DNA of 64,000 bases from Alkalithermobacter paradoxus (lineage in GTDB: Bacteria; Bacillota; Clostridia; Peptostreptococcales; Peptostreptococcaceae), in contig MZGW01000003.1 in the NCBI GenBank assembly GCA_002029295.1, positions 124,001 through 188,000 of the forward strand, in the 5' to 3' direction. The translations under genes were made by a program, and so were the position numbers. A model generated the notes under the pieces. That model was not told where the DNA came from. It was given only the letters and a program-made list of their open reading frames with translations, and did not search any database. Positions 25,828 through 34,468 of the stretch are shown one piece after another. Position 1 is the stretch's first letter. Each line of letters begins with the position of its first letter.

Positions 25828-26073
25828 TTAATCAGATTTTAATACTCTCTTTCTATCACATTTACTCTCATCTTTTGTTTTTATTCTAAAAATTTCCGTT
25901 TTTAAAATAGTTTTTTTAATTTTTTTACAATCAGAACAGATATAATTATAATTTGGTACATAGTTACATGACATTACTTCTGTACCACAAAATATACATC
26001 TAGGGTAGTATCTAGCTTGTTTACCTTTTTGTTCAATCCTAATCCCGTCTAACAAAGCTTCTTTATAACTCAT
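25828..26073 (-). CDS. Small zinc-ribbon protein in a repeat-flanked unit
   Basis: An 81-residue protein starting MSYKEALLDGIR with two CxxC pairs (RCIFCGTE and CSDCKKIK), a metal-binding ribbon between, and a basic tail. Function unknown. The last codons lie in a 39-base repeat whose other copy is just upstream of the gene. The frame opens at 26,106; the ATG at 26,073 follows TTGGAGG and is preferred. Confidence 0.62.
   Translation of the reverse strand: MSYKEALLDGIRIEQKGKQARYYPRCIFCGTEVMSCNYVPNYNYICSDCKKIKKTILKTEIFRIKTKDESKCDRKRVLKSD
25836..25874. repeat. 39-bp direct repeat, downstream copy
   Basis: Matches 26,105-26,143 with one mismatch (33 identical bases in a row from 25,842). This copy encodes the C-terminal residues of the zinc-ribbon protein. 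Confidence 0.9.
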
Positions 26074-26104
26074 CTTTCTAATCCTCCAATTATAATATAA
26101 ACAC

Positions 26105-26143
26105 ATTTTGATACTCTCTTTCTATCACATTTACTCTCATCTT
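26105..26143. repeat. 39-bp direct repeat, upstream copy
   Basis: Second copy, at the end of the ArpU-like gene. The two copies bracket one small gene over 269 bases, so recombination between them would remove it cleanly. Confidence 0.9.
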
Positions 26144-26546
26144 ATGAAATATTTATTTCTTTTAAAGCTTTATCATGAATACGAAATATATGCTGTAAAC
26201 TGTATCCCATATCAACAGCAATCTGTTCCCATGTCTTAAAACAGAGATATCTAAGTTCCAATAGAGTCTGATATTCTGTATTATCTATTTTTCTAATAAC
26301 TGAAACAAACTCCCTTTTTAAATCCACAAGAATATCAATATCTCTATTTATTTCATTTTCTAAATCAACTATCTTAGCTATTATATCCTCCATAGAATGC
26401 ACATTACGAGTTCCACTAGGTGGTGTATCGCTTAAAGTAGATGTTGCCTTTGTAGCTAATGCCCTTAAGGAAATAATCTGCTCTAACTTACTATTAATTC
26501 TTTGGTCTATATGATAAGCCTGTGATAAATATTCTTTGGCTGTCAT
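26142..26546 (-). CDS. ArpU/RinA-like late transcription activator
   Basis: A 134-residue protein. The N-terminal half is a long helical region (AYHIDQRINSKLEQIISLRA, then EDIIAKIVDLENEINRDIDI). The C-terminal 50 residues are a sigma-70 region-4-like HTH with LELRYLCFKTWEQIAVDMGY followed by SLQHIFRIHDKAL. This is the plan of DUF1492/ArpU/RinA-type regulators that switch on late genes in phages of Gram-positive bacteria. It lies two genes upstream of the HNH and terminase region, the usual place. Its possible target is the promoter at 25,736. Confidence 0.82.
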   Translation of the reverse strand: MTAKEYLSQAYHIDQRINSKLEQIISLRALATKATSTLSDTPPSGTRNVHSMEDIIAKIVDLENEINRDIDILVDLKREFVSVIRKIDNTEYQTLLELRYLCFKTWEQIAVDMGYSLQHIFRIHDKALKEINIS

Positions 26547-26547
26547 G

Positions 26548-26850
26548 CTAAATCTCCTCCTTTAGCCAAGGCATTTTATTGTCATAATAGGACTCTGCAA
26601 TATGCATTTGTGTACCTTTATCTAAGGATTTAATCCTTTTAAAAGTTAGCTTCTTTTCCTGCTGAAGCTGCTGCTTAGTTTTATAAAAACTACAACTTAG
26701 GTCATCACATTTTTTAACATTTAGCACACTGCATTTCCCTTTTCTTAAGGCAAAACAGCTATTTACCGCCTTTTTCTTTTTTAATTCCTTTATTCCATTT
26801 CCGACAGCCTTTGCAGCTGTAGAATCTGAGTATGCTTGTCTATCGCTCAT
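26548..26850 (-). CDS. Conserved phage protein of unknown function
   Basis: A 100-residue basic protein with four cysteines (CFALRKGKC, then KKCDDLSCSFYKTK), probably a metal site, and a C-terminal helix ending MPWLKEEI. No function is known to me. The next gene begins two bases after its stop, so it is likely transcribed together with the ArpU-like gene. Confidence 0.65.
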   Translation of the reverse strand: MSDRQAYSDSTAAKAVGNGIKELKKKKAVNSCFALRKGKCSVLNVKKCDDLSCSFYKTKQQLQQEKKLTFKRIKSLDKGTQMHIAESYYDNKMPWLKEEI

Positions 26851-26973
26851 TTACAATTCCCCCTTACTTAGGGAGTACATGATACCTAGTTATATATATA
26901 TATTTCTTTTTTATATAGTAATATTTTTATATATACTATATCTTATTATATAAAGGGTATATACATCTTAGAC

Positions 26974-27047
26974 ATCTTGTACCCCATTGATTTTACTACG
27001 TTACAATCTTGTACTTATGTTGAACTCATATAGAACCCATCTTGTAC
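26974..27047. repeat. Three iterons, candidate phage replication origin
   Basis: ATCTTGTAC occurs at 26,974-26,982, 27,006-27,014 and 27,039-27,047, at steps of 32 and 33 bases (three helical turns), in the same direction. They lie directly after the primase-helicase gene and beside a very AT-rich stretch (about 26,890-26,960, long runs of TATATA) that could unwind easily. Iterons beside a DUE and the primase gene are a common origin layout. Confidence 0.55.
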
Positions 27048-28922
27048 TTACATTTTCACAAATATCCTATATTTCTTCCCATCAATTTTTTTATCTATAG
27101 TTTTATAACCGAACCTCTTGGTAATCTGTCTTGAAAATTCTATATGACTAAGTGGCTGCAGATTATTATTTAAACAAAACTCCAAATAATTCTTATAGAC
27201 ATTTTTCGTTGGCTCATTTTCTACTTTTGTTTCATATTCTTCATAGAATTCAATAATTGGATTGTTGGTCTTCTCATATTCTTTAAGCTCATGCTCCACT
27301 TGTATGGATTTTGTGAACTTTTTATTTTGTAGGATTCTTTTAAGCCCCTTTAAACCCAGTAAAATCAAATATTCCATGGACTCTTTTGTCCTTAATTCAT
27401 ATTTAATATCTGGTCTGAAATCAGGATCATCTGCTGTAAACTTTGCCTTAAACGGAATTATAAGAAGTCTTCTTTGGACAGCTCCTGTTTTATCCTTAAC
27501 CCTTGGAACATTATTGGCTGAAAATAAAAGCTTGGAGTAATTATTAAAATCAAAAGGGTCTTTGCCTTTCCTCTCTGCATTAACTCTATCCCCTGTAACA
27601 AGCTTCTTAAACATTGAAGGCTCTGCAATAAATTCATCTCCAATATCGTCACCAATATTTGCAAGCTTTCCAAATAATTCTGCTGTTTTAAATCGCTCTC
27701 CCAACTCCTTTAAATCAAGAGCTGCAATATTAGAAATACCTATAAGTGTAGTTACCATATCCAAAAATGTTGATTTCCCATTTTGTTTTTCACCAGTTAA
27801 AATGAAAGCTTTTCCAATTTCATTTCTTCTATAAAATGTGTATCCTATAAGTTCTTCAAGCACACTTCTAATTTCAGCATCATTGCAGCTGATTTTATCT
27901 AAGGTTTTATCTGCTAATTCAAAATAAGCATTTGGGTTATAATCCCACGGAATTCTGTTAGTGATGATAAAATCTGGAGAATGTTCTGTAAAAGAATCAT
28001 CTATTATGTTATAAATTCCATTGTTAAATGCTATGCGATTATAATCTTCAAAGCTTGGAATAACGTTATTAGTAATAAGTTCTAGGTAATTTATAGTTTC
28101 ATTCCTCTTTGCTTTATTAAGCTCTGGTAAATGTTTAATCATAACTGATTCAATTTCCAAAGTACTATTTTTATAAATTCCGTCCTTATAAACATGGAGC
28201 TGGTTATTAATTTTAATAATGTGCTCTTCATCCCTTATAAATCTTGCAAACTGGTCATGTAAGAATTTTGACTTTTGATAAAACAAAGGTTTTAAAAATG
28301 CTTCATCTCGAAGTATTGTATCTATTTCTCTTTGTTCTAATGGTTCTTTTAAAATATATTTGTTTATGATATTTATAATGTTTTTAATACTATCCTTACT
28401 AAAACCTTCTGATTGAAGGGTTAATATATAATTGAATAATGCTTGATTTCTTCCATCTCCTTCTTTCATATTTAGAAAATCCGGTGCTGTTTTTAATGGT
28501 CTTAGCCATTCTGGAAGATAGTCAACTTCTTCTGTTTTGTTTAACCATCTTCTTGTTACCCCATTCACTCTCAATGGCACAATACAATTCTTTGAGCCAA
28601 GTCCTATGTCAATTGTTACTCCTAAAGGAGTCTTTGTCTTGATTTTTCTTGTTTTTAAATCTGTGTTTTTAAAATAAAAATGCATCCCTCTATCTGTCTT
28701 TAATATGCAACATTTAATATCTAAATCTGTTATTATGTTTTTTACAACATTTGCTTCTTCTATTGAATCAAAATCTATTTGAATAATATCATCTTGTAAA
28801 ACTGCACCGTAATCTTTGCCTGTTTTTCTTATATAGTCATAACAATAAAATTTATTTCTGTCCTTATATCCCTCTAAAGGTTTTTTTCCTTTTAAAGGAA
28901 TGTATCCTTTGAAAATATCCAT
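27048..28922 (-). CDS. Phage primase-helicase (prim-pol-like N-terminus, D5/P4 helicase C-terminus)
   Basis: A 624-residue replication protein. The N-terminal part (MDIFKGYIPLKGKKPLEGYK..., DIIQIDFDS, MHFYFKNTD, GVTIDIGLGSKNCIV) fits an AEP-type primase-polymerase domain. The C-terminal part is an SF3 D5-like helicase: Walker A FILTGEKQNGKSTFLDMV, then LANIGDDIGDEF and the sensor LLFSANNVPRVKD. The frame opens at 29,012. The ATG at 28,922 follows GGCGGGTGAAAACACC and is preferred. The three iterons lie at its 3' end. Confidence 0.88.
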   Translation of the reverse strand: MDIFKGYIPLKGKKPLEGYKDRNKFYCYDYIRKTGKDYGAVLQDDIIQIDFDSIEEANVVKNIITDLDIKCCILKTDRGMHFYFKNTDLKTRKIKTKTPLGVTIDIGLGSKNCIVPLRVNGVTRRWLNKTEEVDYLPEWLRPLKTAPDFLNMKEGDGRNQALFNYILTLQSEGFSKDSIKNIINIINKYILKEPLEQREIDTILRDEAFLKPLFYQKSKFLHDQFARFIRDEEHIIKINNQLHVYKDGIYKNSTLEIESVMIKHLPELNKAKRNETINYLELITNNVIPSFEDYNRIAFNNGIYNIIDDSFTEHSPDFIITNRIPWDYNPNAYFELADKTLDKISCNDAEIRSVLEELIGYTFYRRNEIGKAFILTGEKQNGKSTFLDMVTTLIGISNIAALDLKELGERFKTAELFGKLANIGDDIGDEFIAEPSMFKKLVTGDRVNAERKGKDPFDFNNYSKLLFSANNVPRVKDKTGAVQRRLLIIPFKAKFTADDPDFRPDIKYELRTKESMEYLILLGLKGLKRILQNKKFTKSIQVEHELKEYEKTNNPIIEFYEEYETKVENEPTKNVYKNYLEFCLNNNLQPLSHIEFSRQITKRFGYKTIDKKIDGKKYRIFVKM

Positions 28923-29122
28923 GGTGTTTTCACCCGCCTTTTGGTAAGAATTATATAGTAAAAAGGATGTTTTTTTGCCCATTTTCATATACTTTTTGGG
29001 TTGTTTAATCATAAAATTTATATGTTTATTCCCAAAAGTCGCTTTAAAAATCTTAATATTACCCTTAAATTGCTTTGAAATTTAACCTTTTTGATTAATA
29101 TTTCCCAAATTCCTATAATTTT

Positions 29123-30814
29123 TTATCTGATTTCACCAACAAAATCTTCAATTCTTTTCTTTGCTAAATTTATATACCACTCTTTATCAAGGCGTCTTGG
29201 TACTCTTTTGCCTATAACACTGTCATTTACTATAAAACATCTTTCCGGAGTATTTGCTATTTTTTCAACTCTGCCATTAGGCTTTACTTTAAATACACCT
29301 TTATCCTCCTCATTCTTTGATGCAAAAACTCTTAAAGTTTTTTCTGCTAATGGTTTGTCCCCATAAAGAGCATGAGAATATTTATAAGTAAGCTTTACAA
29401 CCTTTTGAAACATTAAAAGCTCCTTACATTCCGTTATGGTTTTTTCAACTGGAAAACCTTCTATGAAATATTTCTTTAAAGCCAAGTTTATTATAGGCAG
29501 GTCATTATCAATACTATTTAGTTCCTTGACATAGGCACCTTTAGATTTAAAACTGCCGTCTTCTTTAATAATGATGTAGTTATTTACATCCTTTTGATAT
29601 ATCTTCTTAAAGATTTCAAAATCAAGCTTCATATAAGTCCTATCTTCCCATTCCTTACAGATTTCTTTGATTTTATCTAAATCTGATTTCCTTTTTATTT
29701 TTCCTATTAAACCATCAGTATTGGACTGAATTAAACTCCAATGCGGTTCTAGCCTTTCTATTAAATCTAAAAGTAAAAGCTGTCCTGCTACGCATACATT
29801 ATTAGCCTGTCTTGGGTCATAGAGGTTATTGTATTTGTATTTCATAGCACCATAGGTACTGTTAAGAACAATTTTATAAGGCTGCTGCATTGGGTTCTTT
29901 TCAGCTTTTAGCTTTATACGTTCCTTATATATTTCTTTATAAAATGTTGGGTCTTCTACATTCCTTGATAAAAATCCATACTCTATCATCAAAGACGGGT
30001 AAAATGAAACTACATCTACATTTAAAAGAATTCCTTCACCTGTATATTTTTCTTTTGCACCATGAAGCCCACCCCATGCAAATACATGCGGTACTCCACT
30101 TATATTTATTTCTAATGATTTATCATAACTGTGATTACTTGAATTTTTGTACCAATCAAGAACCTCATTATATTTATTTATTTTTAAATTACTTGGTATA
30201 TTTAGTTCAAATTCATCGCAGCGATTTATTTTATTAGCTTTTAAAATAACTGCTGCAAGCTGAGCCTTTGTTTTACTTATATATTTAAGGGGCAGTTTAA
30301 AAGCTTTAAGTAAAGCTATATGACTATCAAATTCCTCTTTTCTGTGAAGAAATATTTCTATAGTCTGCTCAACATCATGAGTACAATATTTAACAACTTC
30401 CTCTAATTCTTCTTCTGTTAACTTTCTATCTATTGAAAAACTTACAGTGCTTTCTCTTATGTCATTTCCCATAAAACCCTCAAGTTCTTTTAAACCGTGA
30501 GTTGTTGTCATAATATCAAATTCATAAAGCTGTATCTTTTGAAATAGAGAACTATACTGCCAGCCTTGATTTTTTTCTGCTATAATGAAACTGGAGATAC
30601 TATATGGGTCAAAACCGCAAAGGATACCTTTTAAAATATACTGATCATAATGATGGCTGTTATAGCCAATCCAGATATGTTCTTTATGTTCTTCATAAAA
30701 TGATGCTAATTTCTTAGCATCATTTATAAAGACATATTTTTGATGATTAATAGGATCTATTACGACGAAGAGCCAATCTTGCAGGAAAACCTCTGCGTCA
30801 AAGAATAGAATCAT
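29123..30814 (-). CDS. Phage DNA polymerase, family B
   Basis: A 563-residue polymerase with exonuclease. The Exo I motif is in FFDAEVFLQDW at the N-terminus, and further exonuclease parts are WIGYNSHHYD and YCTHDVEQT. Polymerase motif A is DVVSFYPSLMIEY, motif B KIVLNSTYGAMKY and motif C SLIQSNTDGLIGK, where the common DTDS reads NTDG. The length suits small phage enzymes. It lies with primase, DUF669 and recombination genes, so it is the replicative polymerase of the phage. The weaker motif C is worth noting but the second acid is kept. Confidence 0.88.
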   Translation of the reverse strand: MILFFDAEVFLQDWLFVVIDPINHQKYVFINDAKKLASFYEEHKEHIWIGYNSHHYDQYILKGILCGFDPYSISSFIIAEKNQGWQYSSLFQKIQLYEFDIMTTTHGLKELEGFMGNDIRESTVSFSIDRKLTEEELEEVVKYCTHDVEQTIEIFLHRKEEFDSHIALLKAFKLPLKYISKTKAQLAAVILKANKINRCDEFELNIPSNLKINKYNEVLDWYKNSSNHSYDKSLEINISGVPHVFAWGGLHGAKEKYTGEGILLNVDVVSFYPSLMIEYGFLSRNVEDPTFYKEIYKERIKLKAEKNPMQQPYKIVLNSTYGAMKYKYNNLYDPRQANNVCVAGQLLLLDLIERLEPHWSLIQSNTDGLIGKIKRKSDLDKIKEICKEWEDRTYMKLDFEIFKKIYQKDVNNYIIIKEDGSFKSKGAYVKELNSIDNDLPIINLALKKYFIEGFPVEKTITECKELLMFQKVVKLTYKYSHALYGDKPLAEKTLRVFASKNEEDKGVFKVKPNGRVEKIANTPERCFIVNDSVIGKRVPRRLDKEWYINLAKKRIEDFVGEIR

Positions 30815-30819
30815 ACCTA

Positions 30820-31275
30820 TTAAACCTCAAAAACCTCAGTTATTTTAAAGGTCTTAAATCCTTTGTTGGTTTCTCCATACTCCACAGCATATTCTAAATT
30901 GCCATCAATTGCTTCATGAATATCAAGTATTAAATCGTAGTATTGTGAAAAACTTTCAAACTCTACTTCTATTCCAGCTTCAAGAGATCTTAAAAATTCA
31001 TTAGCGTTATGAAGCCCAAAAGCTGTGTTTATAACTTGGTTCATAAACAATATGGAATTTTGATATTCACCAGATAAGATTTTCATCCAGCAGGATAACA
31101 TAGGTTTACCTGTCTTTGATTCTACAAGTTCCATTTTTTCAATTTTTACCTCATATGTTCCAAGAGGTACATCTTTGTATTGTCCTTCTCCTGTCCCTAC
31201 ATTTTTTAAATCTTCCTTTAAGCCTTGAATATCAAATTCCTTATCAAACTTTGCAAATAAATTTTTTGTTGACAT
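30820..31275 (-). CDS. DUF669 protein, probable ssDNA-binding or recombination partner
   Basis: A 151-residue protein with the DUF669 pattern: KNLFAKFDKEFDIQGL at the start, then YKDVPLGTYEVKIEKMEL, KPMLSCWMKILSGEYQNSIL and FMNQVINTAFGLHNANEFL. In many phages DUF669 genes lie between a RecA-like ATPase and the polymerase and are thought to bind single-stranded DNA. The same order holds here. The start at 31,275 follows GGAGG. Confidence 0.85.
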   Translation of the reverse strand: MSTKNLFAKFDKEFDIQGLKEDLKNVGTGEGQYKDVPLGTYEVKIEKMELVESKTGKPMLSCWMKILSGEYQNSILFMNQVINTAFGLHNANEFLRSLEAGIEVEFESFSQYYDLILDIHEAIDGNLEYAVEYGETNKGFKTFKITEVFEV

Positions 31276-31293
31276 AATTAATTCCTCCTCAAA

Positions 31294-32898
31294 TTATTGT
31301 TGTTTTCTTGAGCGTCTGCTCTTTTTTACTGGTTCTTCTGTCTCTGATACAGTTGTATCCTCTACTGCTGCTGTATTATTAGAAGTATCTGCTCCTTCAA
31401 CAGCTACTGTTTCTGCTTTAGAATAAGTTTTTACACCTTCTTGTGCATCTTCTAAAGCTTTCATAAACTCATCCTTATCAAGTTTCACTTTTGGAACCTT
31501 GAAGTTAAACCTGCCTCCACCGAAGACATTCTCTTTCTTCTCTAGTTGAAGATATCTTTCTTCGCCATCCATATAAGCTCTTACAGTTAAATCTACTGTT
31601 CCAGCTAAAACGTTAGCTATTTTTTCATTGATGTTAGGTTTAATGGTTGTAAGCTTGGCTCCATTTTTAAGAGTTATCTCTGTAGTTACTTCCTTTGAAA
31701 TATAAATTATCTGATATCCTAAGTTTTTAAGCCTTTTAATAGCTGATAGATATTCAGTTCTCACCATATCCCAACCTTTTCCAAAACCTGCATCTTGCTC
31801 GTGATCTATGCCTAACTTGTTATACATGAAAAGCCTGCAGTGTTCATATAAATCCTCAACTAAATCAATGCACACTCTTTTGAAATTGTTATCTTTCTTT
31901 TCAAGCTCAGTAATAACATCTAAAAACACTTCCCAAGCCATTTTGACTTTTTTAAGTCTTCCTTCAAAAGTTACTTCATCAGCTATCCTTACAACTGGAC
32001 TTGTGGTATTATCTGTATTTCCATCGGTATTTAAGAATAATAAATCATCAAACTGATCAACAAAAGTTGATTTTCCAACGTAACTGTCGGCATATATCCA
32101 CATATCCGGATACCTGTCTATTTGTAGTTCTCTTCTAACGTTTTGTGGTAATAACATATATGTTTGTCCTCCCTCACAATATCCTTGATATTCACACCAA
32201 TCACAAAGTCTTGATGGTGTTTTTTCATATTCTTTTTCATTAATAATTTCTTTGCATCTTAGCTTAAATTCTTGAACCTTAGTCTCATCATATGGAATTT
32301 GAATCACCTTAACTTCCATAGTTTCTAAAGTTTCATGAAGCCTTTTTCTAAACTGATATAAATCCTCAGTTTTCTTTTTTCTTATAGCTGTTTTAGGAAT
32401 AAAAATAAACCCTATTTCTGATACCTTAAAGCCTAATTTTTCTAAGTAATACTTATATAAATGCAGCTGTTTTGACTCCAGATAATGCTCTATATTATTG
32501 CTGTATTTAAAATCATAAATGCTAAGGTTTCCATCTTGGTTATAGATAATTAAATCTACAAAGCCAATAAACTCTGGGAAGTTTATCTTAAACTCATATT
32601 TTTCAGTAGGCTCTTTATTATGAAGCATTTTATTTATTACAATTTGAGCCTTTTTTACTAATGATGTAAGCTTAATTACTTCATTTACATGAGCATCAGT
32701 AATAACCGGATACTGATTATAATAATATTGCTCCATTGCCTCTATACCTTCCTCAATACCAAGATGTAATGCTGAGCCAACTATTAAAGCACTATCTGCT
32801 GCCAGTGAAGGTATTGTTCTTAATTTGTCTTTATATCGCAGTTTGAATTGGTACTTGCACTTTTCAAAGCATTCAACTCTGCTGTGGGAAAATTGCAC
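31294..32898 (-). CDS. Fused PD-(D/E)XK nuclease and RecA-like ATPase
   Basis: A 534-residue protein with two parts. Residues 1-240 form a Cas4/RecB-like nuclease: FSHSRVECFEKCKYQFKLRY with the first Cys, LHLGIEEGIEA, the catalytic strand LSIYDFKYSN, and the cysteines CDWCEYQGYC for an iron-sulfur cluster. Residues 250-470 form an AAA_24-type ATPase with Walker A YADSYVGKSTFVDQ and Walker B-like FKRVCIDLVEDLYEH. A low-complexity acidic tail ends RRSRKQQ. In related phages these are often two genes. The GTG start at 32,898 overlaps the VRR-NUC gene by 79 bases. Confidence 0.85.
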   Translation of the reverse strand: MQFSHSRVECFEKCKYQFKLRYKDKLRTIPSLAADSALIVGSALHLGIEEGIEAMEQYYYNQYPVITDAHVNEVIKLTSLVKKAQIVINKMLHNKEPTEKYEFKINFPEFIGFVDLIIYNQDGNLSIYDFKYSNNIEHYLESKQLHLYKYYLEKLGFKVSEIGFIFIPKTAIRKKKTEDLYQFRKRLHETLETMEVKVIQIPYDETKVQEFKLRCKEIINEKEYEKTPSRLCDWCEYQGYCEGGQTYMLLPQNVRRELQIDRYPDMWIYADSYVGKSTFVDQFDDLLFLNTDGNTDNTTSPVVRIADEVTFEGRLKKVKMAWEVFLDVITELEKKDNNFKRVCIDLVEDLYEHCRLFMYNKLGIDHEQDAGFGKGWDMVRTEYLSAIKRLKNLGYQIIYISKEVTTEITLKNGAKLTTIKPNINEKIANVLAGTVDLTVRAYMDGEERYLQLEKKENVFGGGRFNFKVPKVKLDKDEFMKALEDAQEGVKTYSKAETVAVEGADTSNNTAAVEDTTVSETEEPVKKSRRSRKQQ

Positions 32899-33185
32899 AT
32901 CAGCACCCCCTCTATGAGTTTTTTAAATTCTTCAAATCCTTTAGGGTATAAAATGATTCCAATGCCTCCTGCTTCATTTATATTTTTTATATTCATTTTT
33001 TGAAGTTCTGTTGCTTTTCCTTTCTCTGCTTTCATCTCAATTGCTACAAAAGCTCCATTTATACAACAGATTAAATCTGGAATACCACTTCTTTGGAATC
33101 CACCTCCAAAAACTTTAAAAAACCAAGTATTAGAAAGTGTTTTTAAGTATCTTATAACTTTAGTTTGAAACTGTTTTTCTGTCAT
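32820..33185 (-). CDS. VRR-NUC domain nuclease
   Basis: A 121-residue nuclease of the VRR-NUC family, likely a structure-specific endonuclease in recombination or repair. The family pattern is FKVFGGGFQRSGIPDLICCINGAFVAIEMKAEKGKATELQ as a whole: GIPD provides the acid and EMKAEKG the E-x-K pair, then QKMNIKNINEAGG and FEEFKKLIEGV. The final 26 residues are encoded in the overlap with the downstream nuclease gene. It overlaps the helicase stop by four bases (ATGA). Confidence 0.9.
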   Translation of the reverse strand: MTEKQFQTKVIRYLKTLSNTWFFKVFGGGFQRSGIPDLICCINGAFVAIEMKAEKGKATELQKMNIKNINEAGGIGIILYPKGFEEFKKLIEGVLMCNFPTAELNALKSASTNSNCDIKTN

Positions 33186-34439
33186 AACATCACCTTTTCA
33201 AATAGCTCTACTGTAAAATCCCGCCTTTGTTTTAATACTTCAAGTATCTTTTCTTCTATGCTGTTTTCTGTAATAAGATAGTAGTAAAAGCAGGTCCTAT
33301 TTTGCCCTATCCTGTGTATTCTCTTTTTTGACTGCATCCAAAATTCACTAGATAGTGGAAGGCTGAAATAAATAATTCTATTTGCCTTTTGTAAATTAAC
33401 TCCAGATGCCCCTGATTGATACTGAACCAATGTAATGCTGTTTGATTTATTTTCATAATTTTCAAGGTCTGTTCCGTCTCCATTAATATAGGAAATGGGT
33501 CTATCTATCTTAAAACATATGTTTTTTATAATCTCAAACTCTCTTTTAAAATTGTAGAAGATAACAAATCTATCATTACTGGATTCAAAGATATCTTTTA
33601 GCACCTGATGTTTATTTGAGTTGTAAATAGATGTTAACTGCCTTAGATACAATAACTTTGTAAGTGCTGTATCTCCTGTTAAGGTTTCACTATCAATTGT
33701 AATAACTCTTTCTTTTTTAAACTTTTTATATTCTGCTGTATTTGCAACACTTACTAAGGTTTCAATCTGCTCCGGCAGGTCAAATACTTCTTCTGTTTTC
33801 ATAAATACTGCACCATGGGATTTTAGTTTTTCCTTTAACCTATCAACATTTTTATAGCCTTTTACAACTGGAATTTTAAATCCTCCAACATCAATCTTTT
33901 CTGTAATTGTGTAGTGATTATAAAAGGAGCTTTTACTAATATTCCATCCAAGAAGTCTAAGCTGTGACCACAGCTCCTCATATTTTCCACCTGTAGGAGT
34001 ACCAGAGAGAAGAATTACATTTGCAGGATTAAGGCTTAAAATAAATTTTGCCCTGTTGGATGTTTCATTCTTGATATACTGCGATTCATCAAGTATTAAT
34101 GTAAAATCCTTTAGCTTTTGTAATTGCTTCCTTCGCCACACCAAATCATAATTAATAATAATTACACTATTTTGTGGTATGCTCTCTATAGGTTGATTCT
34201 TAAAAATTATAATTTCTAAGTCATAGTAGCTTTTAAAATGCTCTTCCCAATCCTTGATTTTAGACTTTTGACAGATTAGAAGATTATAAGGTGTATTTAA
34301 TTTTTTCATTTTCTCTGAACCTAAAAATGTCTTGCCTAAGCCCACTAGGTCACATGTCGAGATAATAGGCTACCTTTGACTTATCCATTGTCTCCTCCAA
34401 CACATGCTGCTGATGTTTAAATAGCTTTATCTCTGACAT
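33182..34439 (-). pseudogene. SNF2-family helicase split by a 10-base insertion at the Walker A motif
   Basis: From 34,345 the frame gives 387 residues of a phage SNF2 helicase: GLGKTF (Walker A), LILDESQYIKN (motif II), LLSGTPTGG (III), YNFKREF, VQYQSGASGVNLQKA (V) and RIHRIGQNR (VI). The missing N-terminus is found upstream: ATG at 34,439 after GGGAGG gives MSEIKLFKHQQHVLEETMDK, then SKVAYYLDM and a TGA. The family needs LDM-GLGKT here. Removing ten bases would join both parts exactly. It may be a broken gene, be restarted at the GTG at 34,345, or be read by a ribosomal hop. Confidence 0.75.
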
Positions 34440-34468
34440 AAAAACCACCTCCCTTCCAGTAACAGCTG

